Shown here piece by piece: positions 22,421 through 33,805 of a DNA stretch of 64,000 bases. The stretch spans positions 154,953,779 to 155,017,778 of the forward strand of contig NC_133393.1 of assembly GCF_047511655.1 (NCBI RefSeq), in the 5' to 3' direction. Each line of letters starts with the position of its first letter. Position 1 is the stretch's first letter. Below the pieces are notes generated by a model. That model was not told the origin of the DNA and searched no databases. It was given only the letters and a program-made list of their open reading frames with translations. Both the position numbers and the translations under genes were made by a program. This DNA comes from Castor canadensis. Taxonomy: Eukaryota > Chordata > Mammalia > Rodentia > Castoridae.

Positions 22421-25400
22421 ATATTTGGAGTTTTTTTAGGAAGGAAGACCCAGGAAGGCCAAGTTTCCTGGGCCCTACCTGGAAGGTGGGTCCCCTCTTC
22501 AACCTGGGCCACCTTGGCCTGCCTCATCCCACTGAGCCACCACCCTTCTGGGCAGCCAGAGAGACCCTGGCTGCTTAGCGTTCTGGGCCACCCCTGCCAT
22601 TGAGCGGTACATTTCCCGACAGTGACACCATGTGGCCACGGAAGGATGTGGCGACCATACAGTGTGCTCCCCAAGTCCCACCCACACTGAACTCCATGCC
22701 TGGCTGTGAAGGAGGATGCTCTTCTGGACTATGGGAGCTTTGGATTCACAACAGCTCAGGGGAGGGTCATATGGGGCCTGAGCTCCAGTCCACACTGTCC
22801 CTGAGTCTGCCTGGCACCAGCTTGCCCCCTGCTCCATGCTCTGGGTGCCACACGGCCACCTGACAGGCTGCCCATGCTGTCCTTCTGAGTCATGGGGGAG
22901 GGATCTGAGCCCAGAGACCAGGCCTGGCAGCATTCAGGCTCTCCTGCCCCTAGTGAGCCAGCAGCACCATCAGCCCCCTGTACCCCTCCGTCAGGGCCCC
23001 ACAAGGAGCAGCTGTGAGGAGCTGAAGAAGCCATCCCATCCAGGAGAGGTGCATTCAGACCCACACGTGTGCCCAGTGCTGCCTGAGGCCTTTAGGAAGG
23101 GACTATCCTAAAGGGGGCAAGGGGCAATGGCTGGGATGTTTGGAGAACTCAAGATGGGGGTGACCAGACCAAGGACATGGGGAGGCTGCAGCCTGAAAGG
23201 TAGGTCGATATGGCTGAGCCTCAGGGCCCAGAAGGGAGGCCAGAGGCCAGGTGAGGCAGACAGACTCTAGGAGGTGAGCAGGGGCCACGCTTGTGCGTGT
23301 GGCCCTCTGGCAGACTCATGCCCACCCCTTGGCACTGAGTGGACCAGGGGTCAGGGAAGACCATAGGGCCTGGAAGGGAAGGGGTGGGCTGAAGAAGTCT
23401 CTGTGACAGCTGGGTGAATGGAATGTAGCTTGTCACTGCCACCCTCTAAGCTTAGCCTCTTTCTCTTGGATGGTGAGGAGGTGGTACTAGCTAGGCAGCA
23501 CATGTTAGACCTGGGAAAGCTGGAAGCCTGAGGCAGACCAGGAAGCAGAGAACCTTCAGGTCTGGCTTGCTCAAGGGCTCAGAGCCCATCACAGCCCCTG
23601 CTGTTGCTGAGCCTGAGAGCAAGTGAGGCTGGCAGGCGCTCCATGCTGCCTCCCTGCTTGCTACAGCTGACGTAAATTCATTACTCATACATCCAGCCAC
23701 TGCCCACTCCTCCCAGCCCTTCAGTGCCCCCATGGCCTCCTGGGAACACCCAGCTGCTGGGAGTCTAACTGGGCACCTAGGTTTCTCTGTTAAGTGGGGT
23801 AACTTCCCTGGGGGTGAGAGTGGAGGCCACAGGCCATTGGGAGGGCTGGCACGATAGTAAAGAGCCTGTGGAATGTAGGCTGCCTGTGTTTGTGACAATC
23901 CCTGGGGGCTGCCATCCTGAGTCCATTGCATAGACACGGGGACTGAGGTGGGGCAACTTTCCCAAGGCCAAAGAGCAGGCCACGGTAGAACCAGTGTGGG
24001 TGGCCAGGTCTGTCCGCCCAGCACCTGTAGCTAACCTGCCTTCTCAGCTCCTGAGGTCTGAGGAGAGCAGGTGCTGTAGGGAGGTGTGCACCAGGCCCTA
24101 GGCCCTTGCTGCTGTGTACCCGAGGGTGGTCACTGCACACCACTGTCTGGCCTTCCCAGAAGGAAGTGACTATCCTCAGCTTTAATTTGGGCTGAAGAAG
24201 TAAGGCCACCTTGGAAGGTCTGGTCCCCACCTCTCTTCCTTTTCAGGTCCTAAGTGTCTGGCTTGCCTCTAGCCAGGGCCCAGGTTGCAGTGGATTCAGA
24301 CATGGTGAGAACCACCAGCCCTCCTGTGGCCTTTCTGAAGCAGGCTAGGCCTTTCTCCTCTTCTCTCATCTCCGACTCTAGCTCCTCTGCCCTCTATGTC
24401 CCAGGGTCTGTCTGCCTGTCACCATACCAAGCCCCACTGCCCTTCCTCTTAGCCTCTTGTCTTCTAGCTCCTGCCCATTGCCTGGGTCAGCCCACATGGG
24501 CCCTGGGAAACCCAAGGTGCAAGGACAATGAGGCAAAATGGGGAGGAAAGGAGGAAGAAACCAGGGATTTGGGGCAGGGAAGAGGGAGTTCCTGCAGCAT
24601 GGGTCAGGAAGGCTGCTCAGAGAAGGAAGGAACACGGTTTGATGCTGGGGGAGAGGGTAGGAGCAGCCATGGAGACCCTTCTTCCAAGAGGTCCCAAGAG
24701 GACAGCAAACACAGGCCCGGGAGACCAGGAACTGGCCCTGAGATGAGACCAGGTTCTTGAGGGAGGAGAAGGAGACTCCATGGAAGGTGCCTTTTGGGAG
24801 TATTAAACAGTTGACAGAGCCCCTTCCCCTGTATCAGTGTGCTCAGAGAATATGGGCTGCAGAGCATGGAGAAGTAACCAGTTCTGGAAGGAGGAGGGCC
24901 AAGGCCATGTCTGCAGAGGCCAAAGTAGAGCCCTCGACCCCTGAGTGGCCCAGGCAGTAGCAGGCCACAGGGGCTGAGACTATGGGAGCACCCTGCAAGC
25001 CTCTGGTAGAGCAGAGATGAGCCATGGTCACCCCCAAACAGAGGCACCACAGCCAGGGGCTCATATGTCCCAGCGAGGGGAGGCTGAGTCCAGCCAGCAG
25101 CTGGGACCTCTGGCCTGTAGGCATTTCACCCCAGTAGCCCCTGACATCCAACAAGGGGCTTCGGGTGTGGCAGAGGGAACACAGCATGACAGTCCCACCC
25201 AGTGGAAGGGTGCAGACCTGCTGTGACCCAGGGTAAGCCCCTCACCCTTTCTGTGGCCGGTTTCCATATCCAGGTTGAAGATAAGGAGACTTGGTTCTCA
25301 TAGGTACTAAGAGGTCCCCAGGTGTCAGGCTCAAATATTGTCAGCCAGAGGCAACCAAGCAAACAGACCCCATGGGAGGAGACAAAGACCCAGCACTGCT

Positions 25401-27628
25401 CAGCAGGAGGGAATCAGGGGTCCCCACAAAGGACCCAGACCCCCGCCCAGCCCAACAGCACCTGAGCTTGCTCCCCTGACAGACCTTGATCTGTTTCCAC
25501 AGTGCGGGCAAAGTGAACCGGCCAAGGCACCCACGCACTCCTGTGCGGAACAGAGGTCACTGCTGTTGACAATGAGGAAGAGCATCCTGTGGGAACTTTC
25601 CGAGTGCCTCGGAAAGAAAGTGTGGGTGTGGGAAGAGGGTTTAAGCAGGTGGGGCCCTGCTCTGGAGCCATGCTGTTGGGAGGCAGGATAAGTTTTGACA
25701 GGCTACCAACCAACCTATCTGTAGGGCAAGGCCAAGGCTGTGGGTGGTGAGCGCAGCTGCAGCCACTCTGTTAGCCCAGCTGCCCAGAAGTGGACACTTC
25801 AGGGCTTGGATGATGTTCACACTATTGTCTGTGTCCAGCTGGGATCGTGGAGGTCTCATTTTGTCCTGCCACATCTGGGTCTCAGAGAGCCTTGTCTGAG
25901 GCTGACATGGTCTTCAGGTGGACATGCAAGCCCTCAGATAGACCAGCCGCTCCTGGCTGTGGACTGCTTCCTAGCTCCAGCATGCCCACCCTCACCTGAT
26001 GTGCTGTGTGCACCTGTGGTTGGTCCTGCCCTCTCTGCCCTTCCATTTGGCTGTGAGTTCCCAGAACTGTGGTCTCTTGCATGTAGCCCCCTGCCTGGCA
26101 CACGGTGAGTTAAAGTGAGTACCTAGTGGAGTATATAATGGAGAACTGGAAGGAGAGTCTGTGGCAGGTCAGCAGCAGGAGGCAGTCCTGGGAACCTGGG
26201 GATCCAGGCTGCAGAGGTGACTGCTGTCCCTTGTGAGATGCTCTTGAGCTCAAAGGGTTCCTAACCAAAGATATACAGGGTTGCTGCCCACAGTGTCTTC
26301 TCTTGGAGTCATGCTGAGGTGAGCCCACTGAAGGCTCTGACAAGGCCTGCAGGAAGGAAAAAGGCCCATTTGATCTGGTTTACTCACAGCTTCCCAGGCA
26401 AGCTTGGCCATACCAGCCCAGCTCTCAAGTCACACTGGTGGCTGTCCCACAGAGCGGGGGCCATCGCAGGGGCTTTTGTTCAACCTAGTCGGACAGTTCT
26501 GCGTTGGCCACCATGAGGGCAGAGGATCCCATGCAGGCAGAGCCCTGAGAGATGGCAGGATCACAGTGGTGACCAAGAGAGAGAACTGACAATGGTGTGG
26601 AGTTTGAAGTTACTCTGGTGGGATGGACAGGGTTGGCATGACCTCTGGGTGGATAGGCAAACACTCACTGAGATGGAGGAGACAGACTGGGGAAGTCTGC
26701 AGCAGGTAAGGTTTGGGACACACCACAAGTGACAGGTTCCAAGAGTTGACCTTGAGGGCTGGAGATAAAACCTTTGCCCCTGGGCCCACTGGTAGGAAGC
26801 CAGGTGTACTCAGCTGGTTCTTGCTCCTGTGTCCCTCTCCTCGTGCATCCAAGGAGAGCCTGGGCTACCTGACCTGCTTATCTTGGGCCTTTTGGGGTCA
26901 GAAAGTTCCCCACGTGCTTGCCTCATGGGAATCCATTTTCCCATAGGCAGTCACAGGAGCTGCAGAGGACACAGCAGCCAGGCATTCAAGCACCCAGCCC
27001 TGCAGGGTGCTGCAACAGGCTCAGAGTTGGACAGTGCCCGAAGTATTCTGAGAGGCTCTGAGGTGGGCACAGGACTGGGAACCTCAAGGACAGTAACTTA
27101 CAGGCAGTCCTGGGCATTTACGTTCTCAGGAAAAGCCTTTGTCTATTTGTGGAGTCTCCCTCCCTGGTGAGCGGGGTCTTGGGACAGGACAAAGCCTGAC
27201 TCCTAAGTGTGAAGCCCAAACTGGGCACCATCTACTCATCGTCAAGGCCAGGCAGGTATCTCTGCAAAGATCTTGGCCAGAAGTGGGCTCTGAGAAGGTG
27301 CTGGAGACAGCAGGGATTTTAGGCCACAGCTTGGCCAGGGTGAGCAGACAGACCACTTCCAGGGCGGCCCCAGGCCAGGAAAAGCTGGGACTTCAGTTTT
27401 CCCAAGGCAGGGCCCAGGGCTCCCTGTCTCCCCCAGGTCTCTTTAACCACTTAGCCCAACAGCGCTGGACAGGCATCTGAATCCCTGGCTTCTGTTCCTA
27501 GTGCTCCATCTTCCTGAAGAACCCAGGGCGCTCCTGACCCCTCTGCAGCTTCACTTTCCCCCGTGCTCATGGACTTGGTCTGGAAAGGCTTTCAGCTGTG
27601 ACCCAGGACACAGTGGCTTCTGATTTGA

Positions 27629-27641
27629 CCACCAGATGGTG
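27629..27641 (+). promoter_or_regulatory. CTCF-like motif
   Basis: CCACCAGATGGTG followed by CCC differs at one position from the common CTCF core CCASYAGATGGCR. It lies between the let-7 cluster and PPARA. A motif match only. Confidence 0.25.
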
Positions 27642-28039
27642 CCCTGCACCAGGAAAATGTGCAAAGGGCTGACCGCATGGGCGCTGCCCTTGGCCTCCAC
27701 CCAGTGCGTGGTGAGGCCTTGTGACTCTCCATAAGTACAGAGGCCAAGATGCCTCCATCAAAAGTGAGGAGGTGTGGCGCATGGACGTGGGGCAGTTTAA
27801 GCACCAGATTGGCCACACCTGTAGGAAACAGGGGTCCCTTTACTCCCCCACCTTAGCCTTCCACAGGTGAGCTGGTTACCATCACGGGGTATGGGAGGAG
27901 GGGTTTAGAAAGAAGACATCAGAATCCAAACTGAGAGGACCATTGCCCCCTCACCTATCCTTGCTGGGCTGGGATCAGACCCCACGTTTACCTGCACTCA
28001 CTGTGGCACTGGGCCACATTAGCCTCTGCCTCTCTGAGC

Positions 28040-28240
28040 CTCAGTGTCTCCATGCTCAACCCACATCTGAGCCTTTGCTCACGCTGTTCATTTGACCCAG
28101 AATGCTGTTTCTACATCCTCTTGGTCCTCAGAGTCCTCCAGGTAAAATGGACCACTTCCCTGACTCTAGTCAGATGTCACAGTCCTTCCATGTTCTCAAA
28201 TCATGTCATCCTGTCATTTTCTCATAGAGTGAATATGTGT
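28040..28240 (+). repeat. Probable L2 LINE 3' remnant
   Basis: Phrases such as 'TTTGCTCACGCTGTTCATTT' and 'AGTCAGATGTCACAGTCCTT' resemble the L2 3' end in forward orientation. It is diverged and without clear ends. Confidence 0.5.
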
Positions 28241-28293
28241 GCTTCATCTCATGCAATACTGAAATGTAGGTGAGAGATTAAGAACACAGGTTA

Positions 28294-28655
28294 GAGCCGG
28301 GTGCCGTGGTTCAGGCATGTAATCCTGGGTACTTGGGAGGCTGAGATTGGAAGAATCACGGTTCCAGGCCAGCCAGGGCCAATACTTCAAGAGACCCCAT
28401 CTCCAAAATAACCAGAGGAAGATGGACTGGAGGTGTGACTGAAGGGGTGGAGTGTCTGCTTTTGCAAGTGAGAAACCCTAAGTTCAAACCCCAACCCCCA
28501 TGCACAAAAAAGAAGAAGAAGAAAGAAAGAAGAACAAAGGGAGGGGCTGAAGGTGTGGTTCAAGTGGTGGAGTGCCTGCCTAGTAAGTATGAGGCCCTTA
28601 GCTCAAGCCCCAGGACCAACATAAATAATTAACAAATAAATTAATTAATTAAAAG
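28294..28655 (+). repeat. B1-like/ID composite SINE followed by a second ID-like SINE
   Basis: A 7SL/B1-like left part ('GCATGTAATCCTGGGTACTT' near 28316) joins a tRNA-derived part ('TAAGTTCAAACCCCAACC' near 28480) and an A/AAG-rich tail. A separate ID-like unit begins near 28544 ('GGGCTGAAGGTGTGGTTCAA') and ends with an AT-rich ATTAATTAATT tail. The second unit appears to have inserted into the tail of the first. Confidence 0.8.
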
Positions 28656-31600
28656 GAACAAAGGTATTCTCTGCCCTTGGCTTCTCAGAGTTCAGTTCGG
28701 GGAGCAATCCTGTTTTCAGGGATTAGGTTGTGGTCAGAGGTGTGATAAGCGAAGCCTGAGAGTCGACTGGGGCTAATTTCAGTTCAAAGCCCCTTTTCAG
28801 GGGATTACAGAAAGGGTTTGGAGCAGGTGATGTCTCCAGTGAAAGCTGAACTTTGTGAATTTGTGAATCAGGTGAAGCAGGCCGGTGGATGAAGAGTTTC
28901 CAGGTAGAAAAGACAGCAAATGCAGAGGCTTAGGGTCACGGTGGAGCCACTGTTCTCAGGGAGAATAGTGTTTCTGCTGAGCTCTGGCCCACTGAATGAC
29001 TCTGGTGGGGTTCTTACAAAGACAAACAGGTGTGAGGGCAAGGCGTACAAGACTGTGAAGACCTCTTAGAAGAGTTTTTGCTTAGGGCAATGAGGAGCCA
29101 GCTCATCCTGGCTGACCCATGCTCCAGGGAGCAGCAGGGGGTTCCTGCAGGTGAGATCACTCCATGGGCAGCGACTGGCCTGGCACCACGACAGCCTGGA
29201 GGGCATGGTGGCAGCTGGGCTTGGGACCAGGCTGGAAGGATCAGTCGCTCCTGCAGATCTTGACACCCAGGGCAGAGTCTTAGTCCAGGGCATAGCATGC
29301 AATGCCCTGTCAGTGCCCAAGGAGAGGTGGTCCTGAAGAAGTCAAGGCCAAGGTAACTCTGTCCTTCCTAGAACAGGCCCTGACTTTGGACTTGGTCCAT
29401 TACCCAATGGTTGCTCCGTTTGATCATCTGTAGCTCTAGGAGGGCTCACAAGGTGACCTTCTCCACCCAGCCACAGGAGGGGGCCACCTGTCCCCAGAGT
29501 GCAGGTGTGTAGCCTCTGCTCACACCAGCCCTTCTGTTGCCCCTTCTCTGGTCACCTGAGCCTGGCCTCCACCCCAGCCTTTGTGAACCATTAACTGCAA
29601 ACAGGCTCTGTCTGAAGCCCTCCCAGATCAAGGCACCTGTCCCCACTCCCTGTGTTATCTCTTTCCCCATCTTAATAGTAGGACACCTTCCTGCACCCTG
29701 GAAGATGCCTGTCAGGAGCACCCAGGGGTGCAAGTTGCACAGCCATGCCCTGCCTCACCTCCTTCAGCCCAGAGGGTGACCTCTCATCAACAGGGACCCT
29801 CGCTAGTCATTGTCTCTCCTCTTTGCCCATGCACTTGTACCCAGATGTCCCCAAGTCCTGGCATTTGAAATGGAGGGGAGCTGGTCACCACCCCAGGAGA
29901 AAGGTCATGGGCACCCGGCAGTGACCCACCCAAGGAGGCTGGAGCCTGGCACTGGCAGCTCCTCTCTGCTCAGGAGCCCAACCCCATGACTCTCAGCCCC
30001 ACTTTCAAAGACAGTGCTGTCATTTTGAGCCACACACCTGGTAAGTCTCAGAGCAATCCTAATTGGACAGTGAGACCACAAGTACACAGAAGGGAGGGCC
30101 ATGGGGAAAACTGGGAGATTCGTGCTGTGGGGAAGGTTCCCACTGTGGGTCCTGGCTAAACTCTTCTCTTTTGTGCGCCTGTGCACAGCACCCACCTAGC
30201 ATAGCGCTGACACTAAGGAAGCAGCTGTCCGACAAGTAAGTCAGGTGACACTTCATCTGGGCTTTGAAAAATAAATAGGAGTTAGAGGGCACAGCAGGAT
30301 CGAGGGCCTGTGGGACAGAGGGACACACAGATCAAGCTCTCTATGTCCAGCCACTACCCCCTCTCTGGTATGAGTGACAAGGACACATGGGATAGCTGAA
30401 GAGGTTTTGGCCTCTCAGTCACAGGCAGAAATGGGTCCACATCCTCTCCCTGCCCTGACCTTGCTAGTCTGCCGCCGTCCTGTCTCTCCCCACCCCACAC
30501 AGTCCCACATCCTCTCCCAGCACCCACCCCTCCTCCAGGAAGCCTCCGACCACCACGGGACTTCCTGCCCCAATCTTACCCCTCATCCCCACCTGGTCGA
30601 CCAGCTGGACAACATTCACTAGGCAGAGGAGGACACTGAGACCCAGGAAGGACCAGCGTGGCCCAAAGTGGCCCCTCAGCTGGGAAGGGTCAAGTGGGAA
30701 TGACAAAGACCAGGAACACCTGCACAGGAACAGACAGCAGCCAGGGCACGGGGGCCATCACAGCTCCCCAAGATTTGGGCAGCTCTCATCCCTAGCAGAG
30801 AACTTCCTTGATGTCCCTTCCTGTGGTTATTGACACCACCAGGCAGGACCCCCAGTCTGCCCCTCAGTCCCACCTCCCCTTGACCAGGGAAGGCCTGGCC
30901 CTTCTGCCTCCTGGAAAGCGCCCCCGCCCACCCAGCTTTTGCCCAGCAGCCTCCCCACCTCTTCCAGAATTGGGCTGGAGCCAGCAGGGGACTTTCCAAA
31001 GGGAAAACTGGGCCACCTCCTTCAATGTCCCCAGTGTTGCTGGCTCTGTCCTGCTTCCCTGTGAGGGTTCTTGCTGATCACCAGCTGATTGTCCCCTCTA
31101 GGCCTCAGCCATACCTGGCCACTAGCATTGCCCAGCATTCCAGAATGGATGTTCCCTGCCATAGCCCTATCACCCCCTGTCTGGAGGCCTGGACCCCATC
31201 CTGGCCCCATCATTCCAACTGGCTCATCTCCACCATTTCTTCCCCATTGGGCTGGAGCATGAGACACTGGTCCCTCCCACCTTCCCCAAAGTCAGGCTAG
31301 AGTCCACCTTGCCTTGATCCTCACCAACCCCCCCACCCCCTGCTATACCCAGCCCATCCTCCTCACAGGCACACCTCACAGCTGGGCAGCCCTTTGAGAA
31401 CAGGCCTGGTCCAGGACACCTCCAGGCGGAATCCAGAGTGGGTGGGTCCAGGCTCAAGGGCAGGCACTGGGGGCTGGGCACCAAACTGCCCACGCCTCTG
31501 GTGACAACCTGAGACTTCCTATGGCCACCTGAGGTTACTCATGGGTGCCCATGCCCATCCCTACCCCTTTGACCCAGTGGGGACGCTGGGAGCCCTCTTT

Positions 31601-32884
31601 GTAGCTCCAGCTGGCTTACCTGGTGGCAGCCTCAGTTTTATGGGGGTCAGGCAGGGAGAGAGATGGTGTTCAGGAAGACTTGACCCAAATGGCTCCACCT
31701 GTGGAGGAGTGGGCCCATGGGATACAGGAGGCTTGAGTCTTTGAACTTCTCCAGCCTGGCACCCAGAAGTCCCATGACTGCCACATCAGTGCACAGGTGT
31801 TCAGCTTCCAGAGAGCGCCTGCTGTGAGAGGGGCTTTGTGATCTGACCCCAAGTGCCTCATGAAGACTGTGAGGCCAGTGGCCCACCCCAGCTAAGCTAT
31901 GTGTCAGGGAACCTTCCACCCTGTCTGGGCACTGGCCATTGCTGGACCATGATGTTGGAGCTCAACAGAGCTCAACACACTGCCCAAGTGCCCCTCCTCT
32001 GCAAGTGACCCTGGGTCCCCTGGCCGGCAGACCATGTCAATTGCTCCCTTCTTGCATTCTCAGCACTGTGTGCCCCCATCAGGGGTTGGCCTGGCCTGGG
32101 ATCAGCTGGACCAGATGGGAGACCCTTTGGACAGGGCCAAGGCCAGAACTTGGCATGGTAGGGGGCTGGGTGGTGCTTGGTGGGCACAGGGAGTGAAGTG
32201 CCGGTGCAGGCAGGTACTGACCATGCAGGTGGCTTCATCCTGGTTTTCCCCTCGTCCACACCAAGCTTCTGCCAGCCCCAAGAGTTTTGGCCAAGACAGG
32301 AGCTGGTGGCCCACTGCCAAGTACCTCGTGGTGCCGAGGTGCACCCTGGGCACCTCACTGTTGCAGGGAGGGGGTGCCTTCTGTGATTCCTGTGCTAAAT
32401 GCAGAAACACAGCTTGGCCGAGTGCCATGTTCAGTGTGGCCAGCTCCAAGGAACAACTGGGACTTAGACTGTGACCGAGGGCCTGGGAATGCAGCAGGAT
32501 CTGGCCCTGCTGAGGTCTCAGGCCTCAGGGGGACAGACAGCTCCAAGGCCTGACCTTCCCAAGGGTGACTGGGGGATGGGCCAGGAGCTGCTACTGCTTC
32601 TGAGTCCCCTTCGTCCTCTGGAGCCCCTTCTTGAGTCAGCACCCTACTAAATGGGTTGGGACCTCCCTGTTCAGGACCCTGAGCTCATCCTGCAGGCCTG
32701 GCTCTGAGGGTGCCTCCAGGAATCCTTCCAATAAATCTCAGGCTCCAGCTACTTCTGTAGCCTCACAGCCAGGAAATGGGCTGATGAGGTCAACCCAAGG
32801 TCGCAGGCTGGCAAGTGACTGAGTTGGCCTTGGAAGCATCTAGTGGACCCAGCCACACTGTCACCAGCATACCCATTGCCCCTG

Positions 32885-32945
32885 TGCTGAGGGACAGCAC
32901 CCCATTTCACGGAGGAAACTGAGGCCTGAGGGGCCTTGTCCCCGA
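32885..32945 (-). repeat. MIR fragment, reverse orientation
   Basis: 'CACCCCATTTCACGGAGGAA' and 'ACTGAGGCCTGAGGGGCCTT' match the complement of the MIR core. Confidence 0.6.
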
Positions 32946-33659
32946 GATTGCACCCTCATCATCAAGAGAATTGGGAGTGCAGGCCACATTAGGGTCCTGC
33001 TTGCACTCCCCTGCACACCTCAAACGTGCCTCCCCATTCCCCTACTCGTGCAGCGAGGTAGGTTTGTTTTTCTGGTGGGAATAAGGTGCATACAGCCAGG
33101 CCTGGAGCCACCAGGACAAATTCAAAGGTGGGGTGAAGGCACATGGAGGTGTGCCTGCCCCAGCCTAGCAGCAAGAGGGCCTCTTGGAGTTGGTGATCAG
33201 GCTGCTAACCCAAGTCCTCCTGGACAGTTCATTCCTGCTGCATGTATGGGGCTGCGTGGGAGGGCGTGGGAGTTGGGATGAGGTAGGAGGCTGGGCCTGC
33301 AGTGCAGAGAGAAGGTCAGGACTGTAGGGAAAGGTACCTGGAAGGGAGGCCAGGCGAATGCTGGGGATGGATAGGGCTCCCCACCCCAGTACCATTGCCA
33401 GTGAGAGTAAGCAGGTATGAGCTGGTTTCAGTGCTACTTCCCCGCTCAGTGCCTCTTCCCAGAACTGGTGCTTTTGGACTCTCCAGTCTCCCAGGTCCAG
33501 TCCTACCACTCACTCCCTTGTACAGGTGACCATACTGGAGCAAACTTGGCTCTAAGGATGTCCACTTTTCCTACCCTGTCCCAGGCACCCAAATGCAAGA
33601 GCAACGAGCTGCACGCAACTTCTAGGGGAACAGGTAGGATCCAGGCCTGTCACTTCACC

Positions 33660-33805
33660 ATGGGGTCCAGGCAAGGGTCCCTCCTGCTAGGGTCTGGGGT
33701 AAGGGCCCAGGGCAAGGGTTCTTCTGGCAAGGGTCCAGAGTAAGTGTCCAGGTAAGGGTATGGGTAAGGATCCAGGACTGGGGTCCCTTCTGCTGGGTCC
33801 AGGGA
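33660..33805. repeat. Degenerate minisatellite, GTAAGGGTCCAGG-type unit
   Basis: Variants of (G)CAAGGGTCC / GTAAGGGYCCAGG recur about nine times, for example near 33671, 33702, 33724, 33744 and 33755. Unit length is about 11-20 bases with many substitutions. Several units read GTAAG, a 5' splice-site-like string, on the + strand. Confidence 0.65.

Larger units (their letters stand above)
19901..28293. other. Intergenic GC-rich stretch after let-7b, no rodent SINE
   Basis: No gene or rodent SINE is seen. An AT-rich island at 22190-22420 (separate entry) stands out from the GC-rich surroundings. A CTCF-like motif is at 27629-27641. L2/MIR-like remnants are suspected near 25230-25310 and 25985-26105 but are too diverged for separate calls. 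Confidence 0.4.

Noticed and set aside
30988..30997. Second GGGACTTTCC kB motif
   Set aside because: It sits in intergenic DNA with no associated transcript or other motif; treated as chance.
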